64,000 bases of DNA from the NCBI RefSeq assembly GCF_030247185.1, contig NC_080572.1:209465435-209529434 (forward strand), given 5' to 3'. The translations under genes and the position numbers were made by a program. Shown here piece after piece: positions 1 through 10,938 of this stretch; the stretch's first letter is position 1, and every line of letters starts with the position of its first letter. The notes under the pieces were generated by a model. That model did not search any database and was not told the DNA's origin. It was given only the letters and a program-made list of their open reading frames with translations. The stretch comes from Malaya genurostris (Eukaryota > Arthropoda > Insecta > Diptera > Culicidae).

Positions 1-615
1 GTGTTCAATATTGTACACCGTCACTTAAACCGGCGAAACAAAAAACGTGAAAATTTTTCTAAACTGGTCTCAAAACTACACAAATCGATAGTCATTATCA
101 GTAGGCAACTAAACAAACCGATTCCGGCTATCCTGGTTCCCGGTATCCGGTTCCGGAAGTACCGGAAATAGTGGTCATATATACCAAAATTTTTCTCACT
201 CACTTTTCTCAGCGATGGTTAGACCGATTTCCACAAACTAATACGCAAATGAAAGGTCTTCTGGTCCCATACGGAATTCCTGAATTTCATCCGGATCCGA
301 CTTCCGAATCCGGAGTTATAGAGTGCGTACTAGAAGAGTTTGTGTGTCATGTTAGTTGGTTGCCGTACGAAGCGACTTTGACTATACCGGTTCTCGGGTT
401 CCGGTGCCGGAAGTGCATATAATAGTGAACCCATTTCGTTCTCTTAAGGATGGCTTACGCAATCAAAGCACTGTTTTATTCTGTATGTTATGCATAAACA
501 ATCACTTGGTTTCTTTCAAAAATCGAAGAGAAAATTTTTGAATAGAATACCACAATATTATATGTACATGAGAAAGGCATCATTACACCACTAGGTGGAT
601 TAAGACAGGTTTTTT
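1..615 (+). repeat. Long interspersed repeat, right-hand part (copy a), cut by the window edge
   Basis: This stretch ends in GCATCATTACACC then ACTAGGTGGATTAA and a T-run. It is almost base-for-base the reverse complement of 38334-38950. Further copies of the family lie at 33341-34427 and, as fragments, at 32507, 47085, 20963 and 50269. The body carries GGATCCGG- and CCGGAA-rich sequence that in the copy at 38334-40217 repeats every 329 bp. The 60-85 aa open frames inside it recur in every copy because the DNA recurs. I see no coding signature, so I read it as non-coding repeat. Whether it transposes by a DNA or an RNA route is not visible. Confidence 0.85.
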
Positions 616-1698
616 AAAGTAAATACAGAGCTACAAAAACTGAAACGTTTTGCCGGCACCCTTCTTGGACAAAATTTCATCATATCGTTAAAGTTCGCTT
701 TATTTTGCATCTAGAGTAATTGAAAACTCAAACTTGAAATGGTTCAAAATATTACTTTGATAAAGATCAAGGACTAAAAATTATAACCGAATGTGTTTCT
801 GAGAAACGATTGCAATAATAATGATAAAGCTGAACTTTTCATGCAAAAGTGTATTTCCAGGAAGGAAACTCCCATTTCCTGAGCCAATAATTTTCTAGCA
901 TTTCGTATACCTCATTATTTTTTACGCTGCATAAAATATTTTGGAAATGTATTCAGATAAAATCTATGCGAAAAAGTCCAATTTTGTTTTACAAAGCGAT
1001 CTGGAGGGAATCTCAACTATTAGTCACTCTTTGAATATTCATTCGAAATGATTGCAGCTTACGCGTTCCGAGATAATAAAAATGTTCGTATGAAAAAGGA
1101 TCCAATTACTACAAGCAGCTGGAACGAAATATATGGGAGAGTCTGAGTAGCTCTTAAGCATGTCGGTGGACTGCAATAAAAAGGTTCCAAAATGTCGATG
1201 ACTTTTCTAACAGTGACAAACAGAGTGACCACCTTGGATTGATCATCTGCGTTACCAGATGCAAATCCAGAAGAAAATATAAGTGTTTTTATACAAAATG
1301 CATCTTTGCCCACGAATGCCAAATAATCAAGATCAATTTTCTCGACAATGTCGGAACATTCGTAGACCTTTTAACAAAACAATATACCGAAAACCAAGTG
1401 GAAAACATAACACGACGGATTCAGTAATTTTATTGAATGTTGCGATTTATTTAATAATAAATAGAAGAATTTGTAACAATTTATGATTGTTATTACATAA
1501 CAATGACCCCGCGGTAAGATTGAAATTCTTCGTTCGACAAAAGGTAAGACATAAAATCACAACGACGAGTGTGAAATTGGCCACGGTTATATAAATTTCG
1601 TTTACTGTTTGTCTGTACTCTCTGTACGTCTTTAAACAGATGCCACGGAATTCCAAAAGAAAAACTAGTAAGTTAAAGCCAACAACTTTTATATCTTG
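616..1698. other. Unassigned AT-rich DNA
   Basis: Short open frames only, with no recognisable domain, long repeat or RNA gene. Confidence 0.5.
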
Positions 1699-1706
1699 CC
1701 AAGGAT

Positions 1707-1965
1707 TAGAGATGGTCGAGTAAGTCAAACCCGTAGCCCGTGGTCGAGTAAGCATTTTTTCGACCCGTAGCCGATCGAAAATAAAAAAATTTACTTATTC
1801 CCAACCCGAACCCAAAAAAAGTCCCGAAACCCGACCGAAGTTTTTAACCCAAACCCGACCCGTACCCGTTGAAAATGAAAAAATCGGCATCCATACCCGA
1901 CCCGAATCCGACAAACATATCGTTTTGTGTACCCGAACCCGATCTATACAACACGACCATCACTA
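1707..1965. mobile_element. hAT-like MITE
   Basis: A 259-bp insert has 12-bp terminal inverted repeats: TAGAGATGGTCG at the left and CGACCATCACTA at the right, one mismatch. Its flanks, CCAAGGAT (1699-1706) and CCCTGGAT (1966-1973), match at 6 of 8 positions, as expected for an old 8-bp hAT target-site duplication. The interior is a degenerate run of ACCCGA-type motifs and encodes nothing. The superfamily call rests on TIR start and duplication length only. Confidence 0.6.
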
Positions 1966-1973
1966 CCCTGGAT

Positions 1974-3802
1974 GCAGTCTTCCGTGAAATGAGCTTCCAA
2001 GGCGTATAGATGTTTTACTTTTAATTGTGAGCCACAACTCGAAATATACCAACATCAGGAAACAGAAATAAATCATATCATGAACTGAGCCATAAGTTTG
2101 AACTCTAGAGAAACTTTGATGTTGTTTGGGTTGAATTTCAGTCTAACTTCGAAGTATGTCGGTCTTACCCGCATGAAGCATCTCAAGTTTGTTTGAAGAA
2201 GGTTGGTTGATAAAAAAAAACAATCCATTTTCCCTGCCCTTTACATATGTTGTAGAAATATACCGATCCTACACAAACTAATAGCTTTGAAAATATGATT
2301 TTAGTAATCGAAACTGAAATACAAATGGAATGATTATTTTGCCTATTAACAGATAAATGCTTGTTTAACTTTCATGAGATTGTAATCACAGTCAGTTTGC
2401 TGCCGTTGTAGAATTAATTGTAAGCTGATGTCGTATGTATATTTTTTCTCGAAATATTGCAGTTATTTAGAAGACAATGTTCTACGAAACATGTTTGTTT
2501 ACATACATTTTATTTGAACTCCTTCTGTACGCCACCTTTGTCATAGGAAGAATATTTAGATCGTGCATGACGACGAAAGATGGCAAAGTCGAGATATGAT
2601 GCGTGCGGGCTGATGAAATTTAATGTACCGCACTTGACATCAACTTCGAGGTTCACGTTGTGGTTCGAACCAGCGAAACGATAATGCTCACGTTAGACAT
2701 GTTAGCGAGGGTGAAGTAGTAATTAAAATGAATGGTAATTTTCAAACAAAAACACTTGAAATGTTTTCCCATCAGCAACGGGGGAGGGCGTTTATTTGCA
2801 TTGAATATTATCCCAAAACTTTGTGATGTAGGAACACATGAACTGTGCGGTTTCAGATTTTCCAATTTATTATTTTTATTATTTATTATTATTTTATTAT
2901 TTTTATTATACAAAAATTCAAAGAAATGGCAAGTTACCCTCTCTTTTTGAGGGAACTGCAAATAAATTCTGCAATGAAGAAGTAATCATATTTTTAAGTG
3001 TATTTAAATTGTCTGTATTTTTGAAAACCATTGCGAGTGCTACATCCGTGAGACATTATTAACTGTTAGATATTCCATGAATGTTTGAAATTCCATTTCC
3101 TATCACTCTTACTTTTTACTGAGCTCTTTTCTTTTTGCAGTGATCACTTCTCTAACTGTTTCGTCAAACGGATTTAATTTTCGTAAAATCGATTTAAAAA
3201 ACAAAACCATTATTGATTTTGATCAAATTAATTTAAGTGCCAACTCCGAATACGATTTTGCAAGAAATTTATATATTCGAACCCTACACTGAAGAATATC
3301 GGTTTTCAAAAATTAAAATCAATTTACAAAAACAGAACACCACTTTCGAATTAAATGAAACTATGTCTCAAGATAGTTTATCATGTTACCTTCCAACCGT
3401 CCATGTATTGTAATAAAAAAAGTTTGAAGAAAACAAAACTTTTTTTTATCGATTACTGATACTTTTTGCAAATATCGGGCAATAAATATCGTTTGAAATC
3501 CCCTCTCAAATTGAGATTCATTAAATTCTTGGATGATAATGAATTTCAGTTTAGTTTAGTTTTCAATGAAAAGACACTGTAAAATTTATTTAATCAGAAA
3601 AATGTTAATTTTTGCAAATTGATTTTAAATTTTTAAGGTCAATTTTTTTCAGTGTAGATCTTGACATGGAAGTTTTTCTGTATTTTTTTTTTTTTGTCGA
3701 ATTTTCCGACTGATTTTGTGAAAATCAATAGTGAAACACTTTTTTGTAGGCTTCATTATTTTTCATCAACTATTTGAATAAAAATGGTTGAAAAAGTATA
3801 GC
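1974..3802. other. Unassigned AT-rich DNA with an ATT-rich tract
   Basis: No coding signature is visible on either strand. A simple ATT/ATTT-rich tract lies at about 2868-2912, and the open frames of about 100 aa over it are composition artefacts. Confidence 0.5.
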
Positions 3803-3862
3803 TCTTTTCAAAAGACACTCCACATCAATTTTGTAAAAACAAAGTATGCAATGTGACACTAC
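3803..3862 (+). repeat. Short dispersed repeat, copy 1
   Basis: About 60 bp beginning TTTTCAAAAGACACTCC and ending in AAAGTATGCAATGTGACA match 9020-9081 in the same orientation, with a few indels in the central A-rich part. The family is not identified. Confidence 0.6.
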
Positions 3863-5130
3863 AACCGACGACTCGACCTGCCACTCGCTGTTCAAAACTG
3901 TATCGTAAATTTAACTTCCCCTCAGTAACTCGAAACGTCATAATGAAAGCTTTGAAAATATATTTCAAACTGGCAACCCAGGTTGATAAAATGTTGTTTT
4001 TAGAATAACAATTACGAGAACCATGGCTACTTGTTTGGTTCAATTGAAAAATATAAATATACAACTAATTGTATCGAATATGGTTGACGATTTGATAAAA
4101 CGATTCGTGGATAAAAACTCGTAGGAGGAAAATAAGACGAATTCGTATTGAATTGAAAATGGTTAAGATAAAATAAGGAAAATTTTGGTTCAAACCAAAA
4201 ACTATCTAATTTCATTAAGATTGATTAATGGAGTAAATTTTCTGTAAAATAAAAAGTATTTTTTGATATAATTCTGTTTTTCTTTGGCCATCTGTTGTTA
4301 TAATTTCTAGGAGACAAAACAATTAATAATCAGCCCTACAATCAGTAATGTTGCAGATTTCTCGGATTTTTACAAGTTGGTTCGAGTTATCATTAGATCA
4401 TCTTCATAACCTGATTCGCTTGTCCAAACGTACTTCCAATATTTATTTTTCGCACCTGTGCCCTCCTGTCTCTTAGATTTTTTAGTCCTTCCAGAAAACT
4501 AGTACCGGGCCTGCTGTTTAATAGTATGCATCTTTACGCGCGCCCCCATGTCTTCTTATAGCTTCACAGCGTTTTACGAGTGCCGAGAGTCATACCTAAA
4601 CTGGTTCATCCGTGTTTTAGCACTCTGTACTTGTGAAATCAGACATCCAGGAACAGGACGTATAGCAGAGCACCTAACCGATGATAGTTGCTGCATATAT
4701 ATTAAATATGATCAGCTTATGATTTTCTGAAAGCAGTAGAAATGGATAAAAAACATTTCCATGCTGCATTTCGTGCATGGTAAGATCAATATTTACCTTA
4801 TGGAATGAACACATTCAGGTCTAGTAACTGACTGTTTTCTAGGACTATTATATCCATACTTAAGAACTTAAGAACATTTAAATTTTAGCTTCTCATGCGA
4901 AGCCTGGTATACGTCATAGTTGCACAAAAACAATCGATCGATACTAGAAATCAGAATAACTTTTTTAATTTGTTTATTTATATTACTAGGGCGCCTAGGT
5001 AACTAACTTGTAGGAACTAGAACAGTGTTGCCTAAGAAGATATTTTTACTGATTTACAAGGGGATATCCGATTTGTGGTAACTGGACGTGAATCTCTCAC
5101 AAGCACTTTTTATTGTGATTTTCCTTCGGA
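3863..5130. other. Unassigned DNA
   Basis: No gene or repeat is recognised. The upstream part of the LOA-type element that begins at about 5131 is absent or unrecognisable here. Confidence 0.45.
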
Positions 5131-5462
5131 GTGCCTGGTCGTGTCGTCGCTACAACCCTTATACATAATGTTGTGTACAACATTGAAGAAGCTTTCTCAC
5201 AAAAGCAATCTTGCTTGAGAGTTTTCCTCGATATTGAAGGTGCCTTTGATATTGTGTTTTTCAATTCAATTCTGGAAGCAGCCCGTGGTCATGGCATACC
5301 TTCAAGAGTCACAAATTGGATACACGCAATACTTAGCAATCGACTTCTTTGTTCTTCGCTTCGGCAAGCAGAGATTAGAAAGCTGAGTTTCTGTGGGTGT
5401 ACTCAAGGTGATGTACTATCCCCATTTTTATGGAACCTAGTTTGCTGATGGTTTGTTAAGGA
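5131..5462 (+). pseudogene. LOA-type non-LTR retrotransposon, reverse transcriptase fragment
   Basis: An open stretch of 105 codons encodes the palm region of a non-LTR reverse transcriptase: FLDIEGAFD carries the first catalytic aspartate, and GCTQGDVLSPFLWNLV is the GxPQG block with proline replaced by threonine. The reading continues weakly as DGLLRKLNN and then stops abruptly at about 5462. The same enzyme resumes at 7385. The gap contains the gag-only retroposon at 5978-7106. The LDIEGAFD and LWNLV wording and the RNase H further on fit the LOA group known from mosquitoes (family knowledge). The enzyme is dead: it has no start, no YADD box and is split. Confidence 0.8.
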
Positions 5463-5977
5463 AACTCAATAACCTTTGATTTTCGACTTACGGTGTTGCA
5501 TCTTAAGCATCTTAAGAACAGATAGAAAAAATGACATGAGAATATAACTATATAATGAAAATCTCAATAAAGCCACCGCAGAGATTGGACTCGAACCCGT
5601 AGTTAGCACACACGAATAAACAGTCGAATTAAACAAAAAAAAAACAAGTATGTTCAACTGTGCTCTGGAGCCACGGCGTTCATTTGCAGTCATTTCTCTA
5701 TAGCTATTTGTTTCAGCCCACAATTAGTCCGTTTTTTAGTGTGTTTCAGAGGTAGCTTAATTGGTTTTCGTCACACAGTTGAATTCGCATATTATTTTTT
5801 AAATCTGTTTACCTCCTGATTTATTTTATAATCTAATTTTTTTATTTTATTTTCAGGGCATTTTTAAGTTCGACAAAAAAAAAAGAGACGAATTATTCAT
5901 CACATATTTTTCTAAAAAGCTTATGACTCTTCTTGGTTGAGACATTTTTGTTTTTTTAATCATCAAGACTTCGCTCA
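5463..5977. other. Unassigned insert inside the LOA relic
   Basis: AT-rich sequence separates the first LOA piece from the gag-only retroposon. It contains GGACTCGAACCC at about 5589-5600, whose complement resembles a tRNA B box, but there is no convincing A box at the right distance. I do not call a SINE. Confidence 0.4.
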
Positions 5978-7106
5978 TCAGTTCGGTTTTACATCTCATC
6001 CAAGTCAGTCGATAACACAAAACCGCTTACGTTCGGGACACAAGAAACCAAGTACAGTATTGTGTAGTGAACAATAGACCTCGAAATGAGTGAACCAAAC
6101 GAACAAAAGCTACCGCCGACACGAAAGAATACAATTGTTGTTGGCTTCAGGCAGTGCAAAATTCGACCTTCGATGCGAGAACTTGAAGGTTTGCTTAAAG
6201 AGCAAATGCATCTTGACATTAAACGTGTGCATTTACTTCAATGCAATAAGACGAATAATGTTTTTTTTATATCCAGTTTTATAAAGAGTTGGATGCAATT
6301 CAATTCGCAAAAGACAATAACAATGTGCACTATGTGGAGCACGAGAACATTAAGTACAACATTCCAGTATATATGGATGATATGGCTATAGAAGTGCGTG
6401 TGCATGATCTTCACTCAAGCGTCACCGATTCTCATATTCGCAAAACTATGTACCAATACGGAGAGATTCTCTCTATCGAAAAAGAAAAGTGGAAGAATTT
6501 TTTCCCGGTATTCTAAATGGCGTACGTTTATTACGCATACACTTGAAGAGGCCTATACCTTCTTATGTGATTATTGGTCAAGATACAATAATTCCGTGCA
6601 AATCACTTGTTACCTATGACAATCAGATGGCCACATGTCAATATTGCCAAAAAGCTGTTCACTACGGTAAGTCATGTGATAAACTGGACAAGGAGACAAC
6701 TATACCAAAGGACAACGGTGCTACCTTTACACAACAGGGAAGTATCCCCTTCAACGAAACCATCAGTATCCTCTATAGAACAAAGTACACCGGCTGCAGT
6801 TAACAACTTACCCTTCAACCAATCAGCAATTGCAACCAATATACAACAAGGTGCACAGACACTAGCTACGAAAAGAAGACGGAAATCGACAATACCACCG
6901 ATGCGGCAATGGATGACAAAACGAACCACGAACGAAGTGCCCCTCAATCCTCGCAGGAGGGAAATGGAAGCTCTTCTCCCCCTAGAAAAAGGGTGACAAC
7001 GAGATCCAACTCAAAAAAAAATATTTAAAAAATCGGCTCAATCGGCCACGTAAATCTTGTACGCAAATAGGCCTGAATAAAAAAATATCTTTTAAATAAA
7101 AAAAAA
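5978..7106 (+). mobile_element. Gag-only (ORF1-only) retroposon, copy 1, apparently full length
   Basis: The element is about 1.13 kb and is flanked by TCGCTCA at 5971-5977 and 7107-7113, a possible 7-bp target-site duplication. It starts TCAGTTCGGTTTT, a common 5' start style for I/jockey-type elements, has about 108 bp of leader, one gag-like ORF, and a 3' end of CGGCCACGTAAA then GGCCTGAATAAAA and an A-rich tail. There is no endonuclease or reverse transcriptase between the ORF and the tail. Copies 2 (22966-24026) and 3 (61183-62046) have the same ORF-to-tail junction, so this is a propagated structure and not a private deletion. Confidence 0.8.
6086..7000 (+). pseudogene. Gag-like ORF1 protein of the retroposon (frameshifted)
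   Basis: The frame begins MSEPNEQ at 6086. A conserved N-terminal part (VVGFRQCKIRPS) is followed, after frameshifts, by an RRM-like stretch (IEVRVHDLHSS, 6289-6516 frame), then IPSYVIIGQD and a CCHC knuckle CQYCQKAVHYGKSC (6489-6803 frame). It closes with a serine/arginine-rich tail, PRKRVTTRSN. At least three indels split it: near 6280, near 6510 (one G missing after the F-F-P codons) and near 6800. Proteins of this design bind the element RNA and form the ribonucleoprotein (family knowledge). It aligns over its whole length with the ORFs at 23030-24015 and 61231-61919. Confidence 0.8.
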
Positions 7107-7248
7107 TCGCTCAATTGTTGGGACGCGCTCTGATGTGCATTTACATTCACATTCATATTCGCTACGTGTTGTTACTGTTCTTTCTGACGTTTTATACTAC
7201 CACAAATCAAAATACGATGCGTTAAATGCTGTATTAATTTTTAGTTTG

Positions 7249-7376
7249 AAAAATACAGTACATTTCAGAGTGAAAATACAGTACAAATTAAAATAAAGTA
7301 CATTTGAGGGTAAAAAACAGTACTTAGTATTTGGGTCGAAAATACAGTACAATACTGTAAAATTCAGTACGGATAC
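7249..7376 (+). repeat. Degenerate tandem motif AAAATACAGTAC
   Basis: Five to six imperfect copies of an AAAATACAGTAC-like word, spaced about 25-35 bp apart, fill this interval between the gag-only retroposon and the resumption of the LOA relic. No function is visible. Confidence 0.5.
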
Positions 7377-7384
7377 GAGCGTAA

Positions 7385-8589
7385 GGGATATGCATTACCA
7401 CTCTCTTTGATTTAGTGCAGCAAGCCCTGCGATCCGTTGAGCAATGGTTTTGTCAGGTTTTATTATCTGTAAATCCGGGTAAAACATCGATGGTGCTTTT
7501 CACTCATCGTAGGATAATCACAGGAGCTCGTCCGTTACATTTCTTCGGTTCAGAGATTACAGTTGTTGATCAAGTTAAATACGTCGGGGTTATTCTTGAC
7601 TCAAAACTGAATTGGTCTGTAATCCTTTAGATTATGCTACTATCCACACTCGCTTGTGGTCTCAAATGGTTACGTGGGATGAGTATTTACTCGCTCCCAG
7701 TGACCTAACTCTCACATGCAGTTTTCCTTTCAAAACTCTGGTTATTTGGAACGACAACTTGATGCACACAGAGTTTATAATACGGACGGTTCTCTGTTGA
7801 ATGGTCGTGCTGGTGCTGGTATCTACTGTCGTGAAATGAGGCTAGAGCAGTCTCATTCACTTGATAGATACTGTACTGTGTTACAAGCAGAAGTCTACGC
7901 GATTTTGTGTGGAATTCAATCGGCAATTCGGCAGAGAATCTGTGGCAAACGAATTTATTTTTGTTCCGACAGTCAGGCAGTTTTAAAAGCACTCAGTTCG
8001 AATGATTCACGGTCGAATCTAGTGATCGCATGTCGAATTGAAGACCTCAGCAGATCGAATTGAAGACCTCAGCATTTCAAATGCTGTTTAATTCTTATGG
8101 GTACCCGGCCGTTCTGGTATTACTGGAAATGAATGGCCTGATGAATTGGTTAGAGCTGGTGCGACGAATAATTTCGTTGGTCCTGAACCAGCTTTACCAC
8201 TTTCAACTAGTTGAAATTCTTCAAAATTCGTTCTTGGGCTGCATCCAAACATGCCAGCTCCTGGCTCAGTTTGCAAACTTGCGATCAGACAAAAACATTT
8301 TTACCAGATTTGAATCTGAAAATGTCAAAGTGTCTACTGAATTTTTCCATTGCATTGACATTGCAAACTCAATTATCACATGACTACTATTCAACGTGCT
8401 GAGTATTATTCGTGTGATTTGTGTGAATGCGATTATGGTACTTCATATCATCTGAAATGTAACTGTCCCCCATTGACGCAACTATGTATCCGGGTTTTTG
8501 GTTCTCCATACATAGTTGAGTCTGTGTATGCGGAGCTAAAATTAAAGCATATTCTATTGTTGCTCACCCAATGTGGTAAGAAGGCATAG
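7385..8589 (+). pseudogene. LOA-type retrotransposon: RT end, RNase H and C-terminal knuckle (relic)
   Basis: After the insert the LOA reading resumes: QQALRSVEQWFCQV, SVNPGKTSMVLF and VKYVGVILDSKLNW (7415-7630) belong to the reverse transcriptase. Part of the thumb is missing. An RNase H domain follows at 7770-8063 with YNTDGS, QAEVYAIL and FCSDSQAVLKAL, then GRSGITGNEWPDELVRAG in another frame near 8100-8165. The protein ends at 8589 with a cysteine/histidine cluster, CDLCECDYGTSYHLKC. Several frameshifts and the gap before 7385 make it non-functional. RNase H after RT is expected for the LOA and I groups; the RT wording favours LOA. Confidence 0.8.
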
Positions 8590-9019
8590 TCAGAGGGATT
8601 CATCGATCTTCCTGGAATAAATGAATCCTTTCTGCATTGATCTTGATAGGTTTTAGCAGATTGTTTGGCATCCCTTATGGGGTGCCGAATTTATTTCTGC
8701 TCATACATACTGCGAATCATTCTACAATATTCCGGGAATGCCGAATGGTGTCGCTTTTGTAAAATCTCTAAATCCTCTCGGGGATTTAAGGTTTGGCAAT
8801 TGCAGATCGTTCAGTATCCTTTCGGGGATGTAGAACGATTTGTTTCTTTATGTTTTAGCTGTTTTCCCACCTCACCCACTTCACAATTCCCTTCCATGTT
8901 TATTTTATCTTCTCCTTCCCATCGGGAAATTGATAAGAAACCACGGCAAGGCACTAATCCTCAAATAACTAGGGCACCTGAGCCAATTAGTTCTGATTCT
9001 CGATTCCTGACAAACTTCC
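8590..9019 (+). mobile_element. LOA-type element, 3' untranslated region
   Basis: This lies directly after the last LOA codon. It matches 41395-41830: shared words include CATAGTCAGAG, TTTAGCAGATTGTTT, AAATCTCTA, GATCGTT and CCACCTCACCCACT in the same order. The second copy lacks coding sequence, so the pair defines the family's 3' end. Confidence 0.75.
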
Positions 9020-9081
9020 ATTTTCAAAAGACACTCCAATTCAATTTTGGACAAAAAAAAACAAAGTATGCAATGTGACAT
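9020..9081 (+). repeat. Short dispersed repeat, copy 2
   Basis: It begins TTTTCAAAAGACACTCC and runs to AAAGTATGCAATGTGACA, matching 3803-3862 in direct orientation. It begins close to the apparent 3' end of the LOA element. Confidence 0.6.
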
Positions 9082-10888
9082 TTCAAGACAAAGATAACAT
9101 GTCCAGAAAGTTTAGCGCATATGTATGATTTAGCGCGAAATTCGTCATATTTAAGTCAATCAAAATGAATTATTTTCATCGAAGGACTTTATCCAAAAAA
9201 AAATTTTAAGTAATTATATACATGCTTCTTTACTGGATACTTCACTTCCATGCGTATGGAAATTAATCATAATGTTCTAAAACCCCCTCCGAAACGATTT
9301 TTTTGGTACGCGCCTGACTTGAACACTACTAATTGTACAAAATTAAAGTAAGAAAAATGATTGAAGTAGATCAAGCGGGCACTGTAAGATGAAAAAGTCA
9401 CAAAACAAAGTTAGAAGCTCTTTCAAAAATTAGAAAACTAACCGACAAATATTATAATAATAATTCAACATTTTACGACAGTTTGATAAGTGCCTTTTTG
9501 ATGAAAAATAATTATTTTAACATTAGAATTCAGATTAAATGAAAATTTTTTTCACAGTTTAGACATCATTTAGTTCTACTATGTATCTCTCACGTCCAGA
9601 TGCAATATAATAATGACTGATCTGACAATGAGAACTACATATTTGAGGAAAAGAACCTATGCGAGTTCCATTTAGCAGTTATTCATCATTACTTTCGGAT
9701 GTTTACGTAATGATGTTTAAGATGCGACCAATTCGTTCAGATCCGAATATAAATCATAGGCGTTTTATAATGCAGGTCGATTTTCAGCTCGTCCCTCGTA
9801 CATTTATGGACAAACAGGAAAAAAACATCGAAAAAAAATGCTACGATGTAACCAGTCCGAAAGAATTTTTTTTCAGAAGTTTAGTGACGATAACATCGTA
9901 GACACGGTGAATCGCAGTTTTTTTCGACTTGAGTAGATTCCAGAATGAGGTGAACAATTGTGTGATATTGAAATCCGATACGAAAATTGTCAGCAACGTT
10001 CGAGAAGAAATGCAGATATCTGAATAATTTCGTTTAACCCGGCTCAATATCGACATACCGAAACACTTATATGTATTGAACAGATACACAACATCTACTA
10101 ACTATATCATTCACATGGCTGTTCCGGAAAACGTCTGTTCCATAATAAATATAAGATATACCAACATACGTTTCGTTTCGGTTCACAATGATTCTTAACA
10201 TGTTTCGGATGGCAGAGGCGAAACGGAACAGCACCAGCCAGCAAAGATGTCGTCTGCTGTACGGTCACACATCCAAAGCCGCAAGTACCGAATGGAACTC
10301 ATATGCTGTAGACTGTTGTAACTTGTGCTGCAGAATGCCATTGTTGCATTAACAGAGGAAAAATTGAAATTCAAATAGCATTTTGCAAAGTGACGACATC
10401 ATAGTGAAGAAATACAATTTCATACAGTTCGTATGTGTGTCGTGGCAGCACATGAATATACATATAGGGGTTGCTTGCCAGGTCCTAGCTTCCGTAGTCA
10501 AGATTGTACTTTCCTTTTGAGGAAAGCTGTATAACTATAAACGCAGATTTTTCTAGGTTCCGAACAAGAACAAATATTGATTCACTGTGCTCTCGCAATG
10601 AACATGTTTGCGTTGAGGTGATTGAATTCTGATTAAACCTAGGACAGCTGGTTTCATGTTCGCCCAACCAGTATTTCGTCAGTAGGAGAAGAAATTCCGC
10701 ATGTAACCTCAGTAATTGCGATAACAGTTGCGCTAAGTACATTTGCTTTGTCTTAGTCATTCATAATTACTAATCGGATTATTTATTTTAGATTTTACAT
10801 CATCGTAGAAGTAGATGTTCTTCGTTGGGAACTAGAAATAAAATTCTTTAGAAATAAAAAAAAATAGAAAATTGTAGGTTCTTCAACG
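9082..10888. other. Unassigned AT-rich DNA
   Basis: Only short open frames, with no recognisable domains. No tandem array or long inverted repeat was noticed. Confidence 0.5.
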
Positions 10889-10938
10889 AATTTATTTATT
10901 TATTTATTTATATTTTGATCAACAGATAAACTAAAGTC

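Noticed and set aside
2653..2961. 102-codon minus-strand frame rich in Asn/Lys
   Set aside because: Composition is produced by the ATT-rich simple tract.
5580..5790. A tRNA gene or tRNA-derived SINE
   Set aside because: GGACTCGAACCC resembles a B box on the minus strand and TAGCTTAATTGG resembles an A box on the plus strand, but they are on opposite strands and no cloverleaf forms.
9020..9081. Interpretation of the 3803/9020 repeat pair as a giant target-site duplication around the LOA element
   Set aside because: The pair is about 60 bp with indels, the first copy is over 1 kb from the LOA reading, and non-LTR duplications are much shorter.
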